In this document: in pieces, positions 44,759 through 57,800 of the stretch
How positions within the stretch are numbered: position 1 is the stretch's first letter
How the letters are laid out: each line of letters begins with the position of its first letter
DNA from: Trochalopteron elliotii
Lineage: Eukaryota; Chordata; Aves; Passeriformes; Leiothrichidae
Assembly (NCBI GenBank): GCA_024734555.1
Contig: JANPWX010000477.1
Span: 117,784-181,783 of the forward strand
Length of the DNA stretch: 64,000 nt
Direction of reading: 5' to 3'
Notes under the pieces: generated by a model
What the model was told of the DNA's origin: nothing
What the model saw: only the letters and a program-made list of their open reading frames with translations
The model's database searches: none
Program-made: the position numbers and the translations under genes

Positions 44759-46224
44759 ATTAGAATCCTTACACTTTCTTCTTTTCCATATTTATTCAGT
44801 AATGATGCATCCAAAAAGGAAAGGAAGTATCAGCTGGTGTTCTTTAGCTCAAACAATATATTGCTTGTAAAACTTCACAAGCAATTCATATCTGATTAAA
44901 ATTGGGCAAAACACTTTTTTCCCCTAACTTCAGACCTGCCTTTCTATTATGCTTCTCATGAAGGAAAATGTTTGTTGTGAACAATAAAAGGAAAGTCCCA
45001 CTTTCCTGTGAATAGCTGTAACATCAAACCTCAGGCTTTTATATAATGGGTTCCTATTCTCTCCCTGGACTGAGGGGCAGCCTAAGTGAAACATTCCCAA
45101 GAAGAGATGTGGAAAAAAAATCCCCTAGAAACAATAAAAAACATTTCCAAACAACCAAACCCTTGGACTTTGTCTTGTGCCAAATCTCTGTGCTTTGCTT
45201 TTTACCTGATTGTCTGCCAACAAATGCACAGATTATCCCAGAGCAAGACACAGGATCCTTTTCCCTGCAGCACAGCTTTCACTGGGAAAGTAGAGACCAA
45301 GCAGATGGAAAAATAAAAAGAAGTAGAATTTCTTTGTAAAAAGCAAGAAGACAAAGATGTGCAATATAGATGTGAAAGAGATGGATGACTCATTGACTAA
45401 AAGGGAAGATGCAGCCATTTTTACCATCATGTAAAGATTCATTAAATCATGTTCTGAACGGGGGCACTGATGGGGACTCCCTCTATGCCTCTTCAACTCA
45501 CTGTATCATTTTGTCTCTTTCTGCCAGGGAGGAAGAAAGAACTTTACCTGCATTGCTGAGCTGTGAGAGATCAGTTAATGATTGAAGAGGATTTCAAAGA
45601 TGGGAAGTGTGCAGCAATAAAACTGGTAAATACCAGGTGGCTCAAGCTTTGCCCTCAGCTCACAAAGGCAGTCAAGCATCTGGACTTTTACATTTTCATT
45701 CCATTTGGAACAGGCTCAGTTTGTGCTTTAAATCATGGTAAGAGAAATGTTGCAAAAAACTACTGTCAAAACTCTCAATTCTGTTTAAGTAAAAAAAATT
45801 AAACAGTAGAAATAAGAAATACCAGAGAAAAACAGTATTATGGAAACACTTCAGAACTGTCAAAATACTGTTTCCTGGCTAGTGTGGGAAACATTCTGAA
45901 AATACTCAGAAAATATTTGAGTTTGGGTTTATCCAATCTTTGCAGCTGTTTAATCATACAGTTAGGTTTCAGGTATTCAAACAGAATAAAAAGTGCTTTC
46001 AATGGTCAAATGGTTCCTCTCTTGCATGTCTATTTATAAAACTAAAGAGATAATGTTGCAAAAAATCGGTGTTTTTTTAGTTAAAATGTATTTGCTTACT
46101 GTTATATGTCAGAGAAAAGCTAAACTACTGTCCTGTGTGACAGAAGTCCTGAACCAAATGGGTTTGGGCATGAGGAATTCCTATGGCTTCTATAACCATA
46201 GAACATAACATAACAAAAATGAAG
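44759..46224. other. Noncoding, no recognised element
   Basis: AT-leaning DNA without recognisable exons. Small open frames near 45046-45496 overlap on both strands and lack domains. Confidence 0.55.
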
Positions 46225-46720
46225 AGCAGAATAAGATACAACAAGGAAATGGAATGAAAAACAACATGAGGACATTCTCCAAAGATATGAAAGATTAATT
46301 AGTCCAACATGTGATGGGAAAAGAGAAATAATAATGGGTGACAGGTTTAAGGCCTTTTTCCCTTCAGTAGTCACTTAAAAAAGGAAGTTCGTTTAAAACG
46401 GTTAAGTGGCTGCTGTAAGCAGGATGAGATGTTAGTGATCCTCCCCAAGAAGGTGGTGAGGAGAGATGAGGTTCCAGGGCACTGGAGAAGAACAATCAGA
46501 GTGACTGTTTTCAGAAGAGAAGGAAGGGAGGTACATCAGAATTGTCACTAATCAACCTGATTGCATTTTCTGAAAAAATAACGGAACAGTGTCTGTAAGA
46601 TGCAGGAAACATCTAATCAAGAAAAGTCAAGGCAGGTTTGTAGACAGTTGGTTCCACCAGTAAGATGCTGAAATATCCTTGCCAGTCTTGACAATGCTGC
46701 AGATGGAATACATGTCCTTG
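46225..46720 (+). repeat. Probable ancient CR1/L3-like LINE fragment
   Basis: The order of phrases resembles decayed non-LTR ORF2 in forward orientation: a GTTTAAGGCCTTTTTCCC-like segment, GAGGTTCCAGGGCACTGG, then CAGAATTGTCACTAATC followed by AAAAAATAACGGAACAG. No typical 3' tail is present. Similarity is by eye to turtle and bird CR1 sequences I remember, so this is tentative. Confidence 0.4.
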
Positions 46721-49700
46721 GTTTGGGAAAAACACTTCAGAAAAGATACAGCCAATTAATCCATTTGTAGAAACTTCTAGACATTTCTAGAAAAGAGAGC
46801 AGCTGGAAAAGATTTTAACAACCCTTAAACATAAAAAGACTCCTTAAAAAAGGAAAAGAATTGTCTTGTACACTGTGAAGAGAGATAGAATAATCAAATT
46901 ACAGAAATTACACTTGCACTGATGTTTTGAAGTCCCAAGTGACTGAACTGTTCCAGCTTGCGTTTGCTGCAGTAAATTCTGTGCTCTCTTGCACTGCAAA
47001 CCAGTCCTGCTCCACAGAAAGTGATTGGTTTACACTAAATGCTCTCCTTTGTGGGAAGTTGATCTGGCAAAAATCATTGTTTTACCTCAAACAGTGAGTC
47101 ACTGAGCCTCCTCTGTAGCAGGACAATTGAAACACCTTTCACAATCAACCAAAAAAATCCCTCCAGATCATGAGTTCTGATTATTAGAAATCCTTGCAGA
47201 CAATCATTATAAAATTTCCTTCCTCTGTACAGAGGCTCCTTCTGAATAATAAAAAGTGCAAGAGAACCAGGGTAACCATATGGTGCTGCTCCTGGTCAAA
47301 GAATATCTCCCTATGATCTTTTTTCTTTGAACCTACGCACAAGAGGGTGGAAGATGGCAGAAACAGGGGCAGTAGTCTTGAAATCTGAAGATCTTTGCTT
47401 CCTTTCCACAGCAGGTTCCTGCAAGGCAGATGGTAGCAAGTTCAGGAGCAGAATTCACAAAGCCCAAATTCTCTGGGGGCTGAATGGGGAAGTTTCCAGA
47501 CCAATGTCAGGATGGTGACCACCAGCAGGATGCTCGCGAAGGTTGGAGCTTCCTGAAGGTCTCTCTTTGTTTTTTGCTAAATTTTGGCTTTACAGATTCG
47601 CATAAAAAATCCAGCAATTCCCTAAAGGGCTCCAGCCCCAAATAAACACCCTCCCAGTCGGACAAAGGGCTGCATGCCATGGATATTTATGGGCCCATAG
47701 GAGCCTTCCCTTAACAGAGGCAGAGGTGGAGCCTTTGCTGAGACAATCTTGTTAATTAGGGTACAGTACAGTGGGGATTCAAAGCATTCAGGAAAAACTG
47801 CAGCTGTAATATGAAGTCTTCCTCCTGGGCAAGAGATCTGGGCAGCAGGGCTCCTACAAAAGGTAGGCATTGCCCCTGGCTGTGTATGTGGGATCACAAC
47901 ATTGCTGTGTATGTTACACAACTGGAGTGAATCAGGCCTGCTGAGGGTTGCCCAGTTTCTAAATTCTAAGTAGCCCTTTGCCAAATTTAAGTCCAGAGAG
48001 GTTTAATCCAGACCAGTGTTTACTGTAAAACGTGTGAGTAACCCTGGGATTCACATGTACCACGTTCCCACTGAAAATGCTTGAAGCTCCAAAGCAGGCT
48101 ATGTGCTTCAATGTCCTCAGTGCCAGTGAGGCTCTTCATTTTTTAAGCATCAGAATTTTAACTGAGCTTGCTGTGGTATGGAGCCCCTGAGAGTTAATTT
48201 TAGGTTGTGCTGCTGTGAACAGAAATGTGCCATTCTGATGCAGCATGTGTGCAGTGCAGATACAGGACAATTATTGCAGTAGCCTGCTGCCATATCACCA
48301 TATTATTATCCCTTGAGAGGGAAACAATGTAGATTCATGTTTTGCTTGAGTTCTTTATTTTGGTTATTTTTTCCTGCCTGGTTATTTTTAGCAAAATTGT
48401 TCCAAATTATGTCAAGGACAGGAGAAGTTGAACTAAACCCATGATCGGAAGTGCTGCTGTCTGTGAGGGATGTTTCTGTGAACAACAAAGGCCAGCGATA
48501 TGTTCCACTGCATAACCCTAAAGAAATCTCTAGACAGCAAAGTGCTGCCTCTGTTATCTCCTGATAGTTCCCAGTCCAACCCCTCCTGGTATAAAGAAGC
48601 TGGCTGTCAATTTTAGCAGCTGCAGGATCAGAGGCTCTGATATGAAACAGCCACTTGCAAGAAAAAGCACATCTCTGTGTAAGGACATGAGCTAGCTGGC
48701 ACGGTCCCTCCCCTTCCACTGCTTTTGAAGAATATTCAGTATTCAAACACCGACATCACTTGGAGGTTTATATCCTCTGCTCAAGACATTTTACATCTCC
48801 CTGGGCTATTTGCTTTTGAAGACAGACCCATGGTGTTTCCCAGAGATTAATTAACAAATTCACAACCTCTTTTGCTGGCTTGGGAAACAGCAGCATGGAT
48901 GAATGCTCCACTGATAAGGTTTTATGTTGAGTTGTCAGAGGTACAGGTACCTGACAGCCCTTGAAGATTAATTATGGAGCACAGCTTTCTCTGTTCCTGT
49001 CTGCCTGCTCCAAAGAGACAACTGTGTTTCCTACTCCTTAATGAATGTGTGCTGTAATAACAGCTTGCAAATATTTTACCTCTGGAAGCAATTACTGAGT
49101 TTGTTTTAAAAGCTGAGCTAACACTGAAGACATGTTTACTCTCCAAGTAGACACCCTGTATTTGAGCTATTACATTTCTTGTTCCTATTTTTAAACCAGT
49201 GTTGTGCAGTTGTGAATGTAAGTTGCTTCATCTGCTACAGCAAACACCCTAATTTGTTAATAAATTAGCAAAAGGGGAATTGAAGGAGAAGCTTCAAGAG
49301 CAAAACAATGTGTTGGGAAATCACCTCAATTCCAAATTCAATTAGAAATGTGTGATACTGCCAGACGTTGTGGAAGCCATAATGAGCTGTGTAATGCTCA
49401 CAGCCCCTCTGCTCCCCTCCCTCCGAGTGCTTCTCCATTCCCTGGTGCCTGCAGCTCCTGCTCGAGACATTTTACACTTCCCTGGGCTCCTTGCTTGGGT
49501 CCATTGCTTTCTGTCTCCTGTGAGAAAAGGATGGCAGCAGCCAGGGGCAGGCCTGGGACATTTTGGCCTCCACTGGCACTTTCTAAATCCTTTCCATAGC
49601 ACTGTAAACCTTAATCTAAAACAATCTGTACAGATTAGGGCCAATCTCCGTTAGTCTGCTCTTGAGAGCAGCCTCAGACATTTTTTCTCCTCACTTACTA

Positions 49701-50151
49701 ATTACCATGTCAGGAATTACTCATTTAGTGGAGATCACCTTTGGAAGTGACCACTGTCAGGAGTTTGAGTCACAGACAGAGTCAAATTCAAGGGAAGTTG
49801 TTCTTTTCTGAATGTGAGGGAACTGAGGAAGATGCAAGCTGGACAAGTGAAGTTATTTCTAATTTTTTCTGTGTTATTTTTTTCTTCCTTTCCTGGGGGG
49901 AAGCTTGGTGTCAAAAACCTTCTCTAGCAATTTGGAAATGTAGGCAATGTATCACACATCTTGTGTTCATGGTTCTCTGCATAAGAACTATTAACACACC
50001 TTTGAGAAGAAGAAGGAGGCAGCATTATATCCACAATGGGTGACATTGAATTTTGGGAAGTGGTATCCTATTTCCCCTCAAAAATACTGAGCTACAACAC
50101 CAGCACAGTGTGAGAGGGATCAGAGCCACCTCCTCTCTTGCCACCACCATG
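46721..50151. other. Noncoding; contains a diverged direct repeat
   Basis: No exon recognised. A 39-base phrase at 48777-48815 recurs at 49458-49496 with five mismatches. The minus-strand frames at 47622-47984 and 48306-48746 have no domain. Confidence 0.55.
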
Positions 50152-50275
50152 ACACATTCAAGGTCAGGTTGAAGGGGCTTTCAGCAACCTGATGTAGTTC
50201 AGGATGTCCCTGCTCATTGCAGGGGCCATGGACTTCAAAGCTCCCTGGCAACCTAAACCTCTCTTAGATTTTATG
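50152..50275 (+). repeat. Old CR1 LINE 3' remnant
   Basis: Forward orientation, heavily diverged. TTCAAGGTCAGGTTGAAGGG, CAACCTGATGTAGTTCAGG, then ATGTCCCTGCTCATTGCAGG and a degraded CAAAGCTCCCTGGCAACC tail follow the CR1 3' order. The terminal ATTCTATG repeat is lost. Confidence 0.75.
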
Positions 50276-53200
50276 GTGCTATTTCAACTCAGTATCGCCC
50301 TCCCATCCTTCCTTTGCTCCTTCCCCTTGTACCCCCATTGATCCTTTTTGCTCCATCACTTGTCTCCTTCTGGGATATTGGTGAAGAGAGGAAAAAGGAC
50401 AACAGATGGAAAATAGGGGTGCAGCTCCTGTCCCTGGGAGCAGAAAGCCAATGCAACACAGCCCTGGTTATGTTTCCTTCCTACACTGAGGAGTTTAGGA
50501 TTCCATCACACAGTAAAAGTACAAAACTTCTTCGTTGTCCCAAAAAGCCTTGTAAGAATCCAAAGTCATTTTTTTGCACAATTAAAGCTGATGAGAGGTT
50601 TTCCCACCAAATTCACAAGCAGCAGGACCAAGTCTGTACAACTAAAATGGGAGCTCCAACATCAAAGGCAGGAAAAGAAAGGGCACAGCATGAGCTCATG
50701 GGATTGTTTACTATGCAACTGTGCCCTCCACATTTTTAAACCTTTTGCTTGGATCTCATTTTCCTTTGAACTCCAGGCAACGTGCATGTTTAGGCCCACT
50801 AAAATACATGATGTTTTCTAACAAACTACAATGCAGATTAGGTAAATTCTTTAATCTCATGTTTTCCTCTTGAACACTGCAACCATTTTATGCTCAGTTG
50901 GATATAAAATTAACCCAAGCAATTTAGCTTTATTTCAGAATGTTCTGTATTCCAAACTGTCTAATTTTGCTGGGAATATGCCAGAGTCTTCTCATCCATA
51001 AAGGTGAACACAGCCCAGATCTAAACAGAAGGTGCACAGCTACTTTACTGTGAAAATACTGGGTGACCTGGAAGCACACAGTATTTTGATGGATATTAAA
51101 GACAGGCCACAGTCACAGGCACTTTTCTCCAGGGAAAATGAACAACATAGAGTGTGCTGAAGAAGCTGAATAAATAAGCTTCTTTTTCAGAAGAAAAAGC
51201 ATCTCAAGAAAACAGTCTAAAGATCTGAAAACCCCAACAATAAAACCACCACTGACAATGTGAACCATTTGCAGTCACTACTCCAGCTACTCTCTGCCAG
51301 TGACTGTCTCCTACAGCAAGTGTTTTCCTTGAGCACATGGATAGTGGTAAAAGTCAGAGAGCTCTTCTATTCTGTAAAAAAAAGGTCTCAAAAGTATTGG
51401 CAAGCTTGTGAACAGGTCCTTGTGATACTGGAAGGGAGACAGACTTTTATGTAATTTACAGGAAGTGCTTTTAGCAACTTTATGACTACAATCTCTATAA
51501 ATATCTGTGGTAGAAAAAACACAAGGACACAAAGAAGCTTTCTCAGAAAAACAATAAACTATCATAGGTTGACTATGCTTTGCAAAAACTATACTCAGAA
51601 GCTTTGGTTTATATTTTGAAGAAGTAACCTGCAGCCTTCAGATCCTACTGGGCTAAACTCTGTTTTTTTTTAAATCTGTCTGTTGCTGGATTCCTCTTCC
51701 ATTAAGTCCTTCTAATTCTCTACCTGGGCTGGACGAGCACTGTTTTCTTGTACTTCTTGGAATAAAGTTTGATCCTGGGCAGAATTGTGGTCGGTGTCAT
51801 TTCCCAAATTATGGACTTTTGGGAGCAGGTTTTCTGGGGACAGGTGTTTCACAGTGCTTAATGCAGCTGCAGCCTTTCTCCAACAGCCAAGTAAACCATA
51901 AAAGTGCTCTCAGCTTTTCTGTAATATTTCTGGAGGGCCCTGGATGGCAGCCATAAGGGCTGACTTTGATTATCTGTGAAGGACTGTTGTGAAGATTGTT
52001 TTGAGCCCCAGCCCAGACACCTGAGAAAATTTCTTTTTCCATCACACTAATGAATCACTGTGTTTAAAATGTCAGCAACTTGTTAAAGGTGGAGAAGATA
52101 AAAAAAAATAGTGGGTAATGACCAGGAGCACTTCTCCCAAAGTTAAGGAATAAACAAAGTAAAACGATTTGAAGTCTCCTTCTGTAATTTCAGGGTTTGT
52201 GTCTCCAGTACTAACACCCCACTGGGCAGACTCTGAGCCCTGTCTCTCCACCCAGGATAGAAAAACTGCTGATGACTCAATTCTGAACAACCCTTCAGCC
52301 AACCCGAGCTCCTTCTCTCTTCTGGCTCCTCTAGTAAGCAGTCTCTTTTTGACCATTATTCCTCTTCTTCAATCATTTCTACCCCAAGACCCAATTTCCC
52401 CCTAAGACCCTCCTTACTAGGATTCCTTCTCTCTCTTGTTTAATATTTACTTTCATGACCTAAAGCTACAAGCTGTCAAAGATCAGACCAGTCACTCCAG
52501 GCCTGTTTTGGCTTGGTGAATTGGCTCGGGTTTTTCTTGTGTTATACTAATTGTGCAATTTCCTCCCCTTTCTCATGTCTTTTTACTTTCTTTATTTTTT
52601 TTTTAACAGAAATTCTCCAAATATGAAGAACTTAAATGAAAATCCAACATCTTCCAGATGGCTTCCTCAAATACAAAAATTAATCCATTTCCCTAGATGC
52701 CTTCCCTCCTTCCAGACTCCAGCTGTTTGCTCCCTCTTTCCAGGTTGCCATCCTTTTAGAGCTCTCTGAGTGGAGTTCCCTTCTTTAGACCTCAGGCTTT
52801 TGTCCCCAAGGTTCAGCTCAGATCTGTCTGATAAAAAGCCTTTGTGTGAGGTAAGTTTCCTCTCCAACACTTGTGCTCATTTCCTGGAGAAGGCCTTTGT
52901 TTCCCTGGTCTGTGTCTGCTGTGTGAGCTACAATTCCTTATCAGCCTTTTCCTCCCTCTGACCCTGTCTTTTCAGCTTCTCTGCTTTGCATCTGTGCCTG
53001 GAGCTCCTTTGCCTTCCCAGACCAAGGAATTTCTATTCTCCTGCTCTGGCATTGCCCCACTGCTGCTTGGATGAAGCTGTGCTCCCATGTGCAGACTGTC
53101 TGAAACTGGGGGTAGAGGTTACTTAATGAAAACCAGGTGACTTATAAAATTAGACAGTCAAAAATACAGGCAGTAATAACACATTTGTGACTGTTATAAC

Positions 53201-54432
53201 CTCTTTCGGGAATGATTTGAGAGGGTTTTTAAGGCAGTAGGTGAATAGCTGCTGCTTCAAAGACAAGTATCATCCTGAAGCTTATTAGAAAAATTATTAG
53301 CATTTCCTACAAATGGCAAGATACACAAAAGAGATCTCTGGATTAGATATCAACTTTTTGGTAAACGGTTTTGCACAAAGAAATAAAAATGGATACAGAA
53401 TTTAAACAAAAATGAATAGTGTATGGGGAGGTGAGGAGGACAAGGAGAAAAATGGTATGGGCAAAGGGAGATTAAGCTGTTGAAAATACAAATGAAATAC
53501 ACATGAAAGGTGATACAGCAGAAGAATAGGAGACTGAGGACTGTATAGGGCAGTGCTGCTGTACTGACAAAAATAAGTAAGTAGAAAGAATAAAGATCTT
53601 TGCATTTTCTGAGAAAAAAAGTCACCATGTAAAAATGACATAATGGCTCTTGGTTTTTTTCTCCCTCCCTGCAAATGCAGCCTATGGAGAATGTGATTAC
53701 TACATCACATGCATCTCATTTTCTAATGGAAGTTACAATGCTGTTACCAGATACTGCCATGACATTCATCCCATTATGACTTTCTTCAAGGACCTTGTAG
53801 AGCAAAACTCCAGAATGCGGTAAAATTAGACATATTTTGTGTCTCCTTCCTGTCTTTGGTAGGAGTGAAATTCAACCCTGTGCATATTTTATGTGTCTCA
53901 TAATAACACCCACTCATTCATTGCAGAAGAGGCATTCTATTTTCCTCCTGTGACACTTCCTTGGGATTGCAGCTGGAAGATGTGTCACTGGGACTTCCCT
54001 TTGTTCCCTTGCTCTGAACTAGACACTTGTGGCAGGTGCTGGATTGGCAGCCTCACAGAAACAGATACTCTAGGCCACAGCTTGCACAAGTGGAGACAAT
54101 TTAAGTGTCTGGCTTGTGTATGGCACCTATCACTGCTGCTTGAGCACAGGGTGAATCAGCAGCTGTCAAACAGCCCTGTTCCAGCACTCCTGGGCTGGGG
54201 TGGTAACTCAGAGCTGTGGGATGACAGCCAAAGCTGAAAGAAGATTTCAGTTCTTGATTTCAGCCCCTTTTTTCTTTTTCTTCCCCCTTTTAGAGCAGGA
54301 GAAAGTTGTAGTCATTACTGCAGGTCTGTGCCCCTTTAATTGCCCCTTTAATTGCCCTTCTAGCAATGTGAAGACTGTCCTTCCTGGGAAAAAGAAACAG
54401 AGGGAAAGTGGGATTGTGATAACCCATTAATA
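50276..54432. other. Noncoding, no recognised element
   Basis: About 4.1 kb. The frames at 50314-50739 (+) and 53893-54237 (+) show no domain. A direct repeat CCCCTTTAATTG is seen at about 54332-54357. No LTR or CR1 landmark. Confidence 0.55.
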
Positions 54433-54840
54433 AGCCCAGTCTGATGAGGAGCAACTGAAGGAGCTTGGGGTGTTCAGCCTGGAAAGAAGGAGGCTCAGGG
54501 GGGACCTTCTTGCTCTATGCATCTCCCTGACAGGAGGTTGTAGCCACGTGGGGGTGCTTTGTCCTCTCAAGTAAAAAGCGACAGGACAAAAGGAAATGGC
54601 CTCATGCTGCACTGGGGAGGTTTAGATTGGATATTACAAAAAAACATCTTCCCAGAAAGCATTGGAATAGGCTGTCCAGGGGAGGGGTTGTGTCACCATC
54701 CCTGGGGATATTTAAAAGATGAGTGAGTGTGGCCCTTGCAGACATGATGTAGTGGTTGTGTGAACTTGGCAATGCTGGGTGAAGGGTTGGACTCAATGCT
54801 CTCAGAGGTCTTTTCCAACCTAAACAATTCCATCCTTCCA
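54433..54840 (+). repeat. CR1 LINE 3' fragment, about 408 bp
   Basis: Forward orientation: GAGGAGCAACTGAAGGAGC, GTTCAGCCTGGAAAGAAGG, TTAGATTGGATATTACAAA, then ATGTAGTGGTTGTGTGAAC and GGTTGGACTCAATGCTCTC, ending AACAATTCCATCCTTCCATG. One of the best-preserved copies in the window. Confidence 0.93.
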
Positions 54841-57800
54841 TGCTATGACCTCAGACTGCAGACTGCCCAGCTCACTGAGATCTTTACCATGACTGCTGTC
54901 ATCAGGACTCAGATTTGGCACTGCTAAGCTTGCTCTGGCACCTGTGGGCTGTGTTGGAGTTATTTTTGGATGTTTGGATGTCAAAAGCAAAATGGGAATA
55001 GTGAAAACCATGCTGTACATTGTATCACCCTATAAAGGTACACAGATGCCTGTGCCCTTTGTTTTCCATTGACTGGTAAAAAATTGACCCTTGTGCCCAG
55101 GACTTCTAAAAGATGAATAAATAGCTGTACACATACAGCACATGCACACATACAAACATACATTCTATATGTGTGTATGTTAATACATGAACTTAGGGAA
55201 TAATGTAACCAAGTCCTTTTTCCTGCTACTAAAGTAAATCATTGAATAATAATCCATTACATAAAAGGACCAAGCTTCATTTTGAGAACCATTAATGTCA
55301 CTTCTCTCCAAACTCCTGTACAAATGTTGTTCCAGAATATCATGGCAGTGCTCTGCCATAATATCGCTTTTCCAGTCTCCAGTCTAAGCGCTTCCACCAC
55401 CATTTTGTGTTTATTGATTCTGAGCAGTGCTGCTTGTAAGCTTTAGTCATGAACTAAATCTAATTTGGGATTGTCCAAACTGCACTGTTGATTTTGTTTG
55501 CAAGGAAAACAGAGGTTCAGCAGAACCTACAGGCAAAACTAACACAGAGATGCTGCAAAAGGAATTAGTATGATGGCATTTGCTTTATCAAATTTTAGTC
55601 ATCAAAGTCTAAGGTGGTTGTGTGTTTTCCCTCCACAACCACCAGAAAGATGCTGGCACCTCTCCAGGGGTTTTATCACTCAGGCACTTATTTCATGATC
55701 TGATGAACTGTTTCCCATCAGTGCCTGCTTCTTCCTTTCCACAGATTGTCAAGTGAATCTGCATCAGCACAGTAGCTGAAACATGCACCTAAAAGCAAAT
55801 GAAATGAGCCTCTCCTCACTGTTTATCTTAAAATCCAAAAGAATATTCTAGTCAATAGCACTTGGATTTTTTGCTCATTGAGAAGAAAAAGGATCAAAGA
55901 GAAGTCACCTGGGATGTCAGGAAACTGTTTTAAAAGAACTGAACTCCATAAATCTGGTCTTTACCAACATGTCATGAGACAAAATCCATGGAATGTTTAA
56001 ACCATTTTTCTTCCCCCAGAAGCAAGTGGCTTTTAGAATATTCATTGCACAAATTGTTTGAATTACAAATTGGAACAAGAATAAGTTTTGGAATTCTGAT
56101 TTCATATGACAGAGCTCTGATTCTAGGGTGGAAAAAATGGCTGAAACAGAAAATTTCCTCCCTTCAACCCTGTTTTGCTCTCTGCCCTTATATCAGACCA
56201 ATATCTTCTAGGAGCTCACTCTGAAAAGATATGATCTTTTAGCAGACCAGTGTGTTTAAACGAAATTATTGTTCCCCCTCTTCTTTGTGACAAAAGGTAA
56301 TGAATGGAGACTGGGAGTTCCTGAGTACAGCAGGAGCTCTGGAATAGCTATTAATATGAATTTCTGAAAAAGAAAGGATTTGATGTGAAGGGCCAAGGCA
56401 TAAGGACAAATTAGATAGAAGAAGAGATGCTGATTTTCCAGTCTGGGCTGGAAATAACACAGATGGAGAAGTGAAAAAGAATAGTAAACATAGTGTCTGC
56501 AAAGTGTTTTGTGAGTGGGTGTTTTTGGGAGAGTGCCAGTTAAAGAATTCAACTTTTGGTAGGATAAGTGTGTGTTAGTTACCCATGCCCAAATTTGTGA
56601 GTAATCAACTCACAAATCAGCTGATGAGTTAGTTAAGTGTTGCTTCCTTGGAAAAAACACTCAGGATTGCAAATACCTTTGATGATACACTTTTGGCAAC
56701 TCAGGGACATGCTGGAGCATGTTCCCCTTCTCTGTCATACATCCCCTTCTGCACTTTCCCATGGGCAAATGAAAGTCCAAAAATGCAACAAACTATTCCA
56801 TATTAATTTCTTTGTGGTGTTTTTCTCTACACACAAAAAACCTTGCAGTTCTTTGCACATTTATCAGGAGAAGTATCAATAATCTCAGCTCTCCATCCCA
56901 CTTAGAATGGGAATTCAGAAACATTTTACTTGTCAGGCCATAAATCCAATCTTCTGTTTGTGTCTCTAACTTCACTGGCTCTGAAAGCAGAACAGGAGCT
57001 GCTTTTCCTCCTTCAGGCTGAGATTTTGGTAACAGCTAAAGTGGGAATACAGAGTCAAAATTTACACTTGGAGCCAATGAGTGAAACAGAAAATTCATAT
57101 TCTGCTGCTTTTGTGGGAATATGTTGTGGAAAAATTAACAATCCCCAACACTTTAACTTCTTAGGAGGGAAAATATAAGGCAATCAGGTGCTTCTGAAGT
57201 GCTCAGTCTGTTGTCTGGCTCAGTTTGCTGCCTCTCTAGAAAACCTGATGTGTACTCTTGGCAGCAGGCATCAGCGCCCCGAGGGAGAGGATATACAAAC
57301 CTGCAGGAATGTTGATAAACATCGAAGTTCTTACTCTGCACAACAACAACAAAAAATAATCAGTGAAAGCCTTCAAAGTGCTGCCAAGGGGCCTTTCTTC
57401 ATAGATGCAAGTACCTTACTAATAGGAGAGCTTACACTTCTAATTGAAAATATTTCATAATTAATAGATCCAATCATAATTCTGACTTTTTTTTGACCAC
57501 AGAAAAAAATAATCTATAGGGTTTTATTTTTCTGGGGCCACGCAGGGAGAAATGTGTGTCCTTTCTAGCACTGGGCAATATCTTTTCCTTGTAGTAATGC
57601 CTAATGGTTTTGTCAGTTGCTATTTACATAATAACTTTCAGAACCAAAAATGCAGGAAACATTATTTTGTAAAATTTAATAGCTTGCTGGAAATAATTAT
57701 ACACCTCGCTGAACCATCTACTGACTCTAGAAGCTCATGGAGTTCAGCTGGTATAACTGAAGGTGAGGGTGTGTTATTGTCAGGGGAAATAGTGTTTTAT

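Noticed and set aside
44506..44870. Phe/Leu-rich frames resembling membrane segments
   Set aside because: Produced by the T/G low-complexity tract.
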